From: Pseudomonadota bacterium
GTDB lineage: Bacteria > Pseudomonadota > Alphaproteobacteria > ATCC43930 > CGMCC-115725
NCBI GenBank assembly: GCA_021790295.1
Contig: JAJYIC010000138.1
Span: forward strand, 1-6,735
Reading direction: 5' to 3'
DNA length: 6,735 nt
Each line of letters opens with the position of its first letter. Positions within the stretch are counted from its first letter, which is position 1. The position numbers and the translations under genes are program-made. The notes below the pieces were generated by a model, which saw only the letters and a program-made list of their open reading frames with translations, was not told the origin of the DNA and did no database searches. Below, piece by piece: positions 1 through 6,109 of the stretch.

Positions 1-1
1 C

Positions 2-568
2 CGATTAGGGAATGCTCTTGTCGCGCCCGTCATCGCCTATGTTCCCGAAGGCCGCATCCATCCGCCGACCGGCCATATGGGTTTCCCGGGCACGATCACG
101 ATCCCGATCGGATCTTTCGAAGGCCTTCTCGAAGGGGCGGCGCGCAGCATGAAAAGCGCGGGCTTCCGCGACATCGTCTTTATCGGCGATCACGGCTCCT
201 ATCAGAGGGAACTGAAGATCGTCGCCGACCGCCTCGACCGCCGCTGGGCCAAGACGGCGGTGCGCGCGCATGCGATCCTTGAATATTATCGCGCGAGTTA
301 TCAGGGATTTAATCACCTTCTCGAACGGCGCGGCTACAAGCCCGCCGAGGTCGGGACCCATGCCGGGCTCGCCGACACGTCCTTGCTGCTTGCGGTCGCG
401 CCTTCTCTCGTGCGCATGGACGTCCTTCACTCCGGGGTCAAATTCGGCGCCAAGGATGGCGTCTACGGCGATCCGCGGCGAGCAAGCGCGGCTCTCGGAG
501 AACTCGGGGTCAAAATGATCATCGAGCACACCGTGGCGGCGATCAAAAAAGCCGTCGCACGCCGCTGA
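2..568 (+). CDS. Creatininase-family metal-dependent amidohydrolase (3' part; 5' end outside window)
   Basis: The open frame runs in from the left edge (first full codon at 2) and gives the last 188 residues; an internal ATG at 77 is not the true start. Creatininase-family enzymes are cytoplasmic or exported metal-dependent hydrolases that open cyclic amides or cut peptides; MftE of the mycofactocin pathway belongs here. Matching segments, numbered from the first visible codon, are the GHMGFPGT stretch (24-31, the family's 'H..fPGT' region), FIGDHGSYQ (60-68) where most members read NGHGGN, with the metal-binding His at 64, and THAGLADTS (119-127) where the family usually reads HAG..ETS, so Asp125 stands in place of the usual Glu. 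The N-terminal metal-binding motif (E.H) must lie upstream of the window. Stop TGA is at 566-568; the propeller gene follows after 22 bp on the same strand, so cotranscription is likely. The family is confident; the substrate is unknown. Confidence 0.85.
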   Translation, partial: RLGNALVAPVIAYVPEGRIHPPTGHMGFPGTITIPIGSFEGLLEGAARSMKSAGFRDIVFIGDHGSYQRELKIVADRLDRRWAKTAVRAHAILEYYRASYQGFNHLLERRGYKPAEVGTHAGLADTSLLLAVAPSLVRMDVLHSGVKFGAKDGVYGDPRRASAALGELGVKMIIEHTVAAIKKAVARR

Positions 569-590
569 GGTCAGGGGAAAAGGGGCGTCG

Positions 591-1775
591 ATGAACGTGA
601 AGAGAAAGCATCTTGGTCTTTTGCCGGGGTTGCTCGCCGGGGTGTTGCCCGGGGTACTCATCCTGCTTTTGCCGGCGCTCGCAACCGGCGCGGGGATCAA
701 GACGATCCCCGCAATGCCGCCGGTTATCGACCCGAACAACCTTTATAGCGAGGCCGGGGCCGGCATGATGAGCCCGGCGGTCGCCGGCGACCCGACCCGC
801 GTTTACGTCCCCGAGGTGCGTTCCGACGAAGTCTCCGTGATCGACCCGAAAAGCCTCAAGCTGGTCGATCGCTTCAAGGTCGGGCCGCAGCCTCAGCATA
901 TCGTGCCCTCTTACGATCTGAAGACTCTTTGGGTCACCAACAACGCCCGCGTCGGCGAACAGGGGAGCCTCACGCCGATCGATCCCAAGACCGGCAAGCC
1001 CGGCCCTTCGATCCCCGTTCCCGATCCTTACAACATGTATTTCACCCCGGACGGGAAATCCGCGATCGTCGTTGCGGAAAGGCTCAAAAGGCTCGATTTT
1101 CGCGATCCGAAGACTTTCAAGCTGCAAACTTCCGTCGCGACGCCGGATTGCCCCGGCATCGACCACGGCGACTTTTCGATCGACGGTCGTTATGCGATCT
1201 TTACCTGCGAATATGGCCTGGGCGGGCTCGTCAAAGTCGACATTCTGCGGCGCAAGGTTGTCGGCATTCTTCATCTTCCCCGCAAAAGCGCCCTCCAAGA
1301 CATACGCGTCTCGCCCGACGGCAAGCTTTTTTATGTCGCCGATCTTCTCGGGGGCGGGGTTTGGCTCGTCGACGGCAAGGCCTTCAAGGTTGTCGGCTTC
1401 ATCCGCACCGGGATCGGCGCGCACGGGCTTTATCCGAGCCGGGACGCAAGAGAGCTTTATGTTTCGAACCGCGGCTCGACCCTTTACCCGCCGGGCCGGC
1501 CGCATGGCAAAGGGCGAGTTGCCGTCATCGACTTCGCAACGCGGCGGGTGATCGAGACCTGGCCGATCCCCGGAGGGGGAAGCCCCGACATGGGAAACCT
1601 CAGCGCCGGCGGAGGCCATCTCTGGCTTTCCGGGCGCTTCGACAGTGCCGTCTACGATATCGACACCAAAAGCGGAGCCGTCGCAGAGATCAAGGTGGGG
1701 CTCGAACCGCATGGCCTCACTTTGTGGCCGCAGCCCGGTCGCTATTCCCTCGGCCATACCGGCAACATGCGGTAG
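591..1775 (+). CDS. Exported YncE/YVTN-type beta-propeller protein
   Basis: The 394-residue product has an N-terminal signal peptide (basic MNVKRK, then a hydrophobic stretch at about 8-32) and so should act in the periplasm or outside the cell. The rest is built of repeated beta-blades of the YVTN/YncE/cytochrome cd1-propeller type: for example RVYVPEVRSDEVSVIDPKSL (70-89) followed by LWVTNN (113-118), then MYFTPDGKSAIVV (149-161), RVSPDGKLFYVAD (239-251) and AVIDFATRRVIETW (311-324), enough for about seven blades. There is no haem motif; the only cysteines are C187 and C206. The protein ends in a distinctive tail, QPGRYSLGHTGNMR (381-394), beyond the last blade. The ATG at 591 is preceded by purine-rich AGGGGAAAAGGGG. 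Such proteins are often paired with quinoprotein or redox enzymes, but sequence does not reveal the ligand. Its close spacing to the creatininase gene suggests joint function. Fold confident, function unknown. Confidence 0.85.
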   Translation: MNVKRKHLGLLPGLLAGVLPGVLILLLPALATGAGIKTIPAMPPVIDPNNLYSEAGAGMMSPAVAGDPTRVYVPEVRSDEVSVIDPKSLKLVDRFKVGPQPQHIVPSYDLKTLWVTNNARVGEQGSLTPIDPKTGKPGPSIPVPDPYNMYFTPDGKSAIVVAERLKRLDFRDPKTFKLQTSVATPDCPGIDHGDFSIDGRYAIFTCEYGLGGLVKVDILRRKVVGILHLPRKSALQDIRVSPDGKLFYVADLLGGGVWLVDGKAFKVVGFIRTGIGAHGLYPSRDARELYVSNRGSTLYPPGRPHGKGRVAVIDFATRRVIETWPIPGGGSPDMGNLSAGGGHLWLSGRFDSAVYDIDTKSGAVAEIKVGLEPHGLTLWPQPGRYSLGHTGNMR

Positions 1776-1812
1776 CCTCAGGTTTTGGGCGCGCGTTTTG
1801 GGGATGCGCTTG

Positions 1813-1878
1813 ATGGCTGCGGTTTTGTCTCTTTTTGCGGAGCTTTGTTTGGCCCCGGCCGCGGCGGCGAGGAGATAA
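1813..1878 (+). CDS. Possible 21-codon leader ORF, signal-peptide-like
   Basis: An ATG at 1813 (GGGA about 8 bases upstream; another ATG at 1804) opens a 21-codon frame, MAAVLSLFAELCLAPAAAAR plus one more Arg, that ends with TAA at 1876-1878. The peptide is hydrophobic and looks like a bare signal peptide with an AAA cleavage region. It is in the same frame as the 98-aa gene starting at 1885, and its stop sits just after that gene's AGGAG ribosome site (1870-1874), the geometry expected for translational coupling. It could equally be chance, or the remnant of a longer exported protein. Low confidence. Confidence 0.2.
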   Translation: MAAVLSLFAELCLAPAAAARR

Positions 1879-1884
1879 GCGAAA

Positions 1885-2181
1885 ATGCCGAGACGGCAGC
1901 GCCCGCAGGCCCCGCCGCGACAGGCTTCCGGTGAAGGTGCGGGGCGCAAAGACTCTGCGCCCGATCGTCACACCTCGAAGCGGGAAGAAGGTCAATCCCT
2001 GGCCGGGGTCGTCGGCCATTTTGTCCATGGTTTGGGGTTTCTCTTCCTTGCGGCGGCGGCGATTGCCGCTCTCGGCCAGATATTCTGGGTCGTCGCGGCG
2101 GCGATGGCGGGTCTTTCCGCGATGTCTCTGCGCGACGGCTGGCGCGGCCTCAGGCAATATCGCAACGCCCGCAAGGCGTGA
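1885..2181 (+). CDS. Small membrane protein of unknown function (98 aa)
   Basis: I do not recognise this protein. The start is supported by AGGAG at 1870-1874, ten bases before the ATG. Residues 1-38 are polar, rich in Arg, Pro, Gly and Lys, and probably disordered. Residues about 40-62 and 64-82 form two hydrophobic stretches (GFLFLAAAAIAALGQIFWVV in the middle), consistent with a two-helix membrane hairpin. The C-terminus is basic (RDGWRGLRQYRNARK), which would place both ends in the cytoplasm by the positive-inside rule. It lies 109 bp after the propeller gene and 55 bp before the Rieske gene on the same strand, so it may be cotranscribed with the Rieske gene and help assemble or anchor a redox complex; that is inference from position only. 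Confidence 0.6.
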   Translation: MPRRQRPQAPPRQASGEGAGRKDSAPDRHTSKREEGQSLAGVVGHFVHGLGFLFLAAAAIAALGQIFWVVAAAMAGLSAMSLRDGWRGLRQYRNARKA

Positions 2182-2236
2182 TAAAGAAGGCACCCGCTTG
2201 CCGGCGCAATCCGGGCTTGAGAGGAGAAGAGGGACT

Positions 2237-2884
2237 ATGACTTTGAGTGCAGAGGATCGCGATCTTTCGGCTCCGGGCGCGGCCCGGCGCGATTTCCTCC
2301 TCCTTCTCTCCGGGGCGCTCGGCGTCGTCGGCGCCGCCACCGCGCTGTGGCCGTTTATCGACTCGATGAACCCGGCCGCCGATGTGATCGCCGCCGGGGC
2401 GCCGATCGACATCGATCTGTCTCCGGTAAAGCCGGGACAGCAGATCATCCTCGCTTGGCGAAGTCGGCCGGTCTTTATCGTGCACCGCACCCCGGCCGAA
2501 CTCGAAAAGCTGAAAGCGCCGCAGAACCTGCGGCTTTTGCGCGACCCCAATTCGGCTGTGAACCAGCAACCCCCTTACGCCAGGAACTGGCACCGTTCGA
2601 TCCTGCCCGAATATCTCGTGGTCGTCGGCATTTGTACGCATCTCGGCTGCATACCGGATTTCCGGCCAAAGCTCGGCGGGTCTTTGGGGCGGGGTTGGCC
2701 GGGCGGCTATTTCTGTCCCTGCCACGGTTCCAAATACGATCTTGCGGCCCGCGTCTTTACCGGGGTGCCGGCGCCTTACAATCTGCCGGTCCCGCCCCAC
2801 CATTATCTCGACAAGACGACGATCCGGATCGGCGAAAACCCGAAAGGCTCCGCCTGGGAGTTTGCCTCGATCGAGCAGATCTGA
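2237..2884 (+). CDS. petA: Rieske [2Fe-2S] iron-sulfur subunit of cytochrome bc1 complex (isolated copy)
   Basis: The Rieske subunit carries electrons from ubiquinol to cytochrome c1 on the periplasmic side of the inner membrane. This 215-residue product is of normal bacterial length. The N-terminus has a twin-arginine motif, RRDFL (17-21), and an uncleaved hydrophobic anchor (21-40) followed by PFIDSMNP, the classic Rieske hinge region. Box 1 is CTHLGC (133-138) and box 2 is CPCHGS (160-165): C133, H135, C160 and H163 hold the cluster, C138 and C162 form the disulfide, and S165 and Y167 are the residues that raise the cluster potential in bc1-type proteins. The wording DPNSAVNQQPPYARN (103-117) and GVPAPYNLPVPP (176-187) is closer to the beta/gammaproteobacterial form as I know it. 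ATG 2237 follows GGAGAAGAGGG; the longer in-frame opening upstream is not coding. petB and petC are absent downstream, which is unusual; the partners must be elsewhere. Confidence 0.95.
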   Translation: MTLSAEDRDLSAPGAARRDFLLLLSGALGVVGAATALWPFIDSMNPAADVIAAGAPIDIDLSPVKPGQQIILAWRSRPVFIVHRTPAELEKLKAPQNLRLLRDPNSAVNQQPPYARNWHRSILPEYLVVVGICTHLGCIPDFRPKLGGSLGRGWPGGYFCPCHGSKYDLAARVFTGVPAPYNLPVPPHHYLDKTTIRIGENPKGSAWEFASIEQI

Positions 2885-3016
2885 GAGGCGGCTTTTGCGG
2901 CAAGGAGGGCTTGCCGCGGCGCGGTCCTTCGAAGATAGGCGCCAAACAGAGCGGTGACGGCGGGCGCGAACTCGGTTATCATCGAAAAACGCGCGGCGCC
3001 TTGGCGTGGAGGCTTT

Positions 3017-3035
3017 CGCTCGCCGCAGGCGAGCG
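3017..3035. repeat. Perfect 8-bp inverted repeat (hairpin) after the Rieske gene
   Basis: CGCTCGCC (3017-3024) and GGCGAGCG (3028-3035) pair perfectly around the 3-base loop GCA. The hairpin lies within the 205-bp gap between the Rieske stop (2884) and the next gene (ATG 3090). No T-run follows, so it is not a textbook intrinsic terminator, but it could act as a weak terminator or stabilise the 3' end of the Rieske transcript. I see nothing else that I can name in this gap. Confidence 0.45.
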
Positions 3036-3089
3036 CGGCGGGATCTGGTGCATCTTCTACCGCAACGGGTTTTGTTCTCGGGTGAGATC

Positions 3090-3368
3090 ATGATCGGCCC
3101 TCCGGGATTGCCGAAATCCGGCCGCCGGGTCTTCTCCTTTGGCGGCTCTTCCGCAAAAAAAGGGAGCGCGCGCTCGCGGCGTTGGCGCCACGCGTGGAAA
3201 TGGATCCTTGGTCTTTATCTCGCAGGGGTCGTCGCGCATATGAGCCACCACCTCGCCTTCGACCTGCCGAAAGGGATCGACCCGTCGTTCAGCGAGGCTT
3301 TGGCGAATGTTCCCGTGAGCTTCGCCTGGCCTGCCGATCTGATCGGCACGCTCATCCAGTTGAGCTGA
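3090..3368 (+). CDS. Small single-span membrane protein with clustered histidines (92 aa)
   Basis: I do not recognise this protein. ATG 3090 is chosen because GGTGAG lies at 3081-3086 just upstream; a GTG at 3006 in the same frame lacks a ribosome site. Residues 1-33 are polar and strongly basic (GRR, AKK, RSRRWRH), residues about 36-58 form one hydrophobic segment (WKWILGLYLAGVVAHMSHHL), and the remaining 34 residues are acidic to neutral, ending WPADLIGTLIQLS. The basic N-terminus predicts N-in/C-out topology. Histidines at 34, 50, 53 and 54 lie at the two edges of the membrane segment, and AHMSHH near the outer face is a possible metal- or haem-binding arrangement, though this is conjecture. 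It follows the Rieske gene by 205 bp and converges with the next gene with 4 bp between stops. Confidence 0.6.
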   Translation: MIGPPGLPKSGRRVFSFGGSSAKKGSARSRRWRHAWKWILGLYLAGVVAHMSHHLAFDLPKGIDPSFSEALANVPVSFAWPADLIGTLIQLS

Positions 3369-3372
3369 CCGT

Positions 3373-3885
3373 TCAGCGCTTCTTTTGGCCGCCTTTGGGC
3401 GCCGGCCCGAAGCCTCGGCGGCGCCGCCTGAGGATGCTCAAGCCCAGCACTCCGAAGACAAGAAGGCCGGCGACAACGCGCAAGAGAAGAGGGCGCGCCA
3501 AATAAGCTTTGCCGGAAGGCTCTCTGCCGACCCGCACCATGACTCGCGCGACCTCGCCCCCGCCCGAAGCCTCCGCGGTCCAGAAGCCCTTTTTGTCGGC
3601 GGGAAAGGAGAAGTCTCCTTTGGCGTCGGTATGACCGGTCAGAACCGGCTTTGCGCTTTGTCCCGGTGCGAAAACGCGCACCGGCGCCTTTGCCAACGGC
3701 TCTCCTCGAGGGGTCGCGAAATGGACTGTTACCTCGTGTTTTGCGAACAGATCGAAGGCGAAAGAAGGGCGGGAAGGTGCCGCGAAGAGGGCCAAAGAGA
3801 AAAGCAGAAAAGCGCCGAGCAATGGCCGCGGCCGCAGGCCAAGGGCGGCAAAAAGCCTTTTCCGGCGCGCCTTCAGGGGCGTCAT
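3373..3885 (-). CDS. Exported, membrane-anchored protein with transthyretin/Ig-like domain
   Basis: The product is 170 residues if it starts at ATG 3885. It has a basic n-region (MTPLKARRKR) and hydrophobic core (about 21-36) of a signal peptide, probably cleaved near PSFA (40-43). Residues about 48-118 form a beta-rich domain with the pattern of transthyretin/carboxypeptidase-regulatory or DUF4198-like modules: EVTVHFATPRGEPLAKAPVR, then VLTGHTDAKGDFSFPADKKG, then WTAEA and VARVMVRVG. A C-terminal membrane helix (about 132-152, LLLRVVAGLLVFGVLGLSIL) is followed by RRRRR, so the domain faces the periplasm. DUF4198-like domains occur in accessory components of nickel/cobalt uptake systems, but there is no His-rich metal site here. 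The frame stays open to ATG 3960 and 4032, but those starts add non-signal-like sequence and the last runs into the divergent VOC gene. No strong ribosome site precedes 3885. Function unknown. Confidence 0.7.
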   Translation of the reverse strand: MTPLKARRKRLFAALGLRPRPLLGAFLLFSLALFAAPSRPSFAFDLFAKHEVTVHFATPRGEPLAKAPVRVFAPGQSAKPVLTGHTDAKGDFSFPADKKGFWTAEASGGGEVARVMVRVGREPSGKAYLARPLLLRVVAGLLVFGVLGLSILRRRRRGFGPAPKGGQKKR

Positions 3886-3983
3886 GCCGGCGGCCAAAGG
3901 GAAGGCCGCTCTTTTTCTCGTAACAGGCTTCGTGAGATGCGCGCCCCTTCGAGGATGCATTACCGCGGCGGCCCCGCCCCCTT

Positions 3984-3989
3984 TATAGT
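3984..3989 (+). promoter_or_regulatory. Possible -10 element for the VOC gene
   Basis: TATAGT stands out as the only A/T-rich hexamer in the GC-rich 140-bp divergent region (3886-4025), 36 bases before the VOC start codon. The -35 position holds no good TTGACA match (TTACCG at 3960-3965 is the nearest), so this is a weak suggestion. On the minus strand the same block reads ACTATA and could also serve the divergent gene if its start is upstream of 3885. Confidence 0.2.
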
Positions 3990-4025
3990 CGGCCCCGCAA
4001 CCCGGTTCACGCGAGGAGCAGGAGC

Positions 4026-4382
4026 ATGGCATTTACGGTCCAGCATGTGCATATCAAAACCCGCGATCCGAAGGCGACGATGCAGTTCTACATCGACAAT
4101 TTCGGCGCCAAGCCATTGGGCGAGATCCCCGGTCGCGGCTTCCGCGTTAGTCTCGCAGGCTTGCAGCTCAACATCACCACCCTGATCGCAGTGCAAAACC
4201 ACGAACAGCACTACGGCATCGAGCACATCGCCGTCGAAACCGAGGATTACGCGGGCTCTCTTGCGGCTTTGCGCAAGAACGGCGTGCGCATTCTCGAAGA
4301 ATTGGAAGGGACGGGCGGGCACAAGGTCTGTTTTCTCGAAGCGCCGGACGGGGCGCAGTTGGAGGTGATCGAAAAGGGCTAA
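4026..4382 (+). CDS. VOC (vicinal oxygen chelate, glyoxalase-fold) family protein
   Basis: This 118-residue protein has the length and pattern of a single VOC domain made of two beta-alpha-beta-beta-beta modules. Module one begins VQHVHIKTRDPKATMQFY (5-22) and module two HYGIEHIAVETEDYAGSL (62-79). Residues at the usual metal positions are His7 (the His of the 'DHv.I' pattern), His67 in GIEHIAV and Glu113 in QLEVIE near the C-terminus; the second-position ligand, normally a Glu, Gln or His about residue 45-50, is not obvious (LQLNI). FLEAPDGAQLEVIE (103-116) matches the common VOC ending. The family contains glyoxalase I, extradiol dioxygenases, epimerases and antibiotic-binding proteins, and the sequence does not decide among them. 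The start is supported by GAGGAGCAGGAGC directly upstream. It is divergent from the Ig-like gene and convergent with the kinase gene. Probably a cytoplasmic monocistronic gene. Confidence 0.9.
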   Translation: MAFTVQHVHIKTRDPKATMQFYIDNFGAKPLGEIPGRGFRVSLAGLQLNITTLIAVQNHEQHYGIEHIAVETEDYAGSLAALRKNGVRILEELEGTGGHKVCFLEAPDGAQLEVIEKG

Positions 4383-4457
4383 ACGCCGCAAGAGGCCTGT
4401 GCGTTGCGCTCCCTTCCAAGGGTTGGGCGCGCAACGGGCGAGGAGGGAAGGGCGTTT
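4381..4457. terminator. Nested inverted repeat between convergent genes; candidate bidirectional terminator
   Basis: Two nested stems fill the space between the VOC stop (4380-4382) and the kinase stop (4457-4459). The outer stem is AAACGCC (4381-4387) with GGCGTTT (4451-4457); the inner is CGTTGCGC (4402-4409) with GCGCAACG (4429-4436), capped by CCCT (4411-4414) with AGGG (4419-4422). The symmetry suits a structure that stops RNA polymerase from either side. T-runs are short (three on each strand), so efficiency as an intrinsic terminator is uncertain. Confidence 0.4.
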
Positions 4458-6061
4458 CAGGCGGCGGGAGGAACGCTAAACGCAAAGATCGTGCCGCCTT
4501 CGGGGTTGGCCTCGGCGACCAGCCGGCCGCCATGCGCTTCGACGATCGAGCGGCAGATGGAAAGGCCGACCCCCATCCCCTGCGGCTTTGTCGTGACGAA
4601 TGGCTGGAAGAGATGGTCGGCGATCTCGGGGGCGATGCCGGGGCCGGTATCGACGACGCGGATGCTGACCATCCCGTTTTCCCCGCGCCCGGCGACGATC
4701 GTCAGCTCGCGGCGCGCAGAGCCTTCCATCGCCTCGATCGCGTTGCGCGTCAGATTGACCACGACCTGCTGGATCTGCACCTTGTCGACCAGCACCGAAG
4801 GGAGGTCAGGTTCGAGGCGAAGCTGAACCTTGACGCCGCGTTCGCCTGCGCCGATGAGGGCGAGAGCGCTCGCCTCTTCGACCAGCTTGCCGACGTCGTG
4901 GGCTTGCTGTTCCCTTTCGCCTTTTCTGAGGAACTCGCGAAGCCGGCGCAGGATGTCGATGGCGCGGGCGATTTGGGCCGCGACATTGTCGGCGATATCG
5001 CGCACCCTCGCGGCGCTTTCCCTGGAAAGAACGGGAGGGGCGGGCGGAAGATCGCGGCTCTTGTCGGCGCTTTCCGCCGCGCTCGCCGTCTCCCCTTTGT
5101 CCCCGGCGGCAAGAAGGCGGCGGATGACCTGGCAGTAACTGGTTGCGGCGGTGAGGGGCTGGCTGACCTCGTGAGCAAGGGCAGAGGCCATCTGCCCCAT
5201 CTCGGTCAGGCGGGTAACATGGGAAAGCTCGGCCTGCAATTCCTGTAGCCGCTGCTCCGTGCGTTGCCGCTCGGAGAGATCGCGGACGAAACCGGTGAAA
5301 ACGCGCTGCCTTTCTCCTTTCACCTCGCCGACCGCAAGCTCTAAGGGAAAGATGGTGCCGTCCTTGCGCTGGCCCGCGACCACCCGTCCGACGCCGATGA
5401 TGTGGCGCTCTCCGGTGGCGAGATAGCGGGCGATGTAACGGTCGTGGTTTTGGCGGTGAGGGGAGGGCATCAGCATGTTGACGCTGTGGCCGATGACCTC
5501 GCCCGCGGCGTAGCCGAACATGCGTTCGGCGGTGGTGCTGAAGGATTGCACGATCCCGCCCTCGTCGATGACGACCATGCCGTCCGGGACGGTGTCGAGG
5601 ATCGAGCGCAAATGGGCTTCTCGTTCGAGAAGCGCGCGTTCGGAGGTCTTTGCCGCGGTGATGTCGCGGGCGATCTTGAGAGCGCCGCTGACGCGGCCCA
5701 AAGACTCGACTATCGGCCGTACCGTCAAGGCGATCCAGATGACGGAACCGTCCTTTCTGCACCTTTCGGTCTCGAAACGCTCGATGCTCTCGCCGCGGCC
5801 GATGCGTTCGAGGATGAGCGGCACTTCCTCCGCCCGCCAGGGCGGGCTCAAAGCGGAAACCGGACGGCCGAGGATCTCGGCGGCGGTGTAGCCGAAGATG
5901 CGCTCGGCGCCTTTGCTCCAGAGCGTGACGGTGCCGTCGAGCGTCTTGCCGACGATCGCATCCTCGGAAGCCTCGAGAACCGCGGCGAAAAGGCTCCTAT
6001 CCTCCCCTTCCGGCCGCTCCCGCTCGCTTTTGTCCATGTCCCGCCGACTTTCGACCGCCAT
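4457..6061 (-). CDS. fixL: FixL-type haem-PAS oxygen sensor histidine kinase
   Basis: FixL senses oxygen through haem in a PAS domain and phosphorylates FixJ when oxygen is low, switching on microaerobic respiration or nitrogen-fixation genes. From ATG 6061 the product has 534 residues and no membrane segment. Order: PAS-A (about 23-140), haem PAS-B (145-268), dimerisation/phosphoacceptor helices (about 275-380), ATPase domain (390-534). PAS-B keeps the FixL pocket: haem-ligand His206 in NHDRYIARY, Arg212, and Arg226 in HIIGVGR, with the same spacings as H200, R206 and R220 of Bradyrhizobium FixL. The phosphoacceptor is His297 in LAHEVSQPL; the ATPase boxes are NLTRNAIEAM (436-445), DTGPGI (471-476) and GMGVGLSI (495-502). 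The loop between the two dimerisation helices is about 25 residues longer than in rhizobial FixL. Start is uncertain: ATG 6037 and a TTG at 6109 are alternatives, none with a good ribosome site. No FixJ gene is nearby. Confidence 0.92.
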   Translation of the reverse strand: MAVESRRDMDKSERERPEGEDRSLFAAVLEASEDAIVGKTLDGTVTLWSKGAERIFGYTAAEILGRPVSALSPPWRAEEVPLILERIGRGESIERFETERCRKDGSVIWIALTVRPIVESLGRVSGALKIARDITAAKTSERALLEREAHLRSILDTVPDGMVVIDEGGIVQSFSTTAERMFGYAAGEVIGHSVNMLMPSPHRQNHDRYIARYLATGERHIIGVGRVVAGQRKDGTIFPLELAVGEVKGERQRVFTGFVRDLSERQRTEQRLQELQAELSHVTRLTEMGQMASALAHEVSQPLTAATSYCQVIRRLLAAGDKGETASAAESADKSRDLPPAPPVLSRESAARVRDIADNVAAQIARAIDILRRLREFLRKGEREQQAHDVGKLVEEASALALIGAGERGVKVQLRLEPDLPSVLVDKVQIQQVVVNLTRNAIEAMEGSARRELTIVAGRGENGMVSIRVVDTGPGIAPEIADHLFQPFVTTKPQGMGVGLSICRSIVEAHGGRLVAEANPEGGTIFAFSVPPAA

Positions 6062-6109
6062 GCTCCGCGCGGATCTCGCAATCCCTTCTAATCTCCCCGC
6101 AGGCCGCAA

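Noticed and set aside
5..739. Minus-strand open frame opposite the creatininase gene
   Set aside because: The plus strand carries recognisable family motifs over the same bases; the antisense translation is low in pattern and matches nothing.
543..1949. A 468-codon open frame on the minus strand opposite the propeller gene
   Set aside because: It is antisense to a gene with a clear signal peptide and propeller repeats, its translation has no recognisable domain, and long antisense frames are expected in GC-rich DNA.
1835..2236. In-frame upstream extension of the Rieske gene to 1835
   Set aside because: The added 134 residues are Arg-rich and unlike any Rieske N-terminus; the twin-arginine motif and a ribosome site support the start at 2237.
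1717..3091. Overlapping minus-strand open frames opposite the 98-aa and Rieske genes
   Set aside because: The Rieske gene is certain on the plus strand, and the antisense products are Arg/Pro-rich translations typical of shadow frames.
3886..4032. N-terminal extension of the Ig-like protein to an ATG at 4032
   Set aside because: It would overlap the VOC start and put about 49 polar residues before an otherwise normal signal peptide.
4532..6091. Plus-strand open frames of 238 and 229 codons opposite the kinase gene
   Set aside because: They mirror a confidently assigned FixL-type kinase and show no domain of their own.
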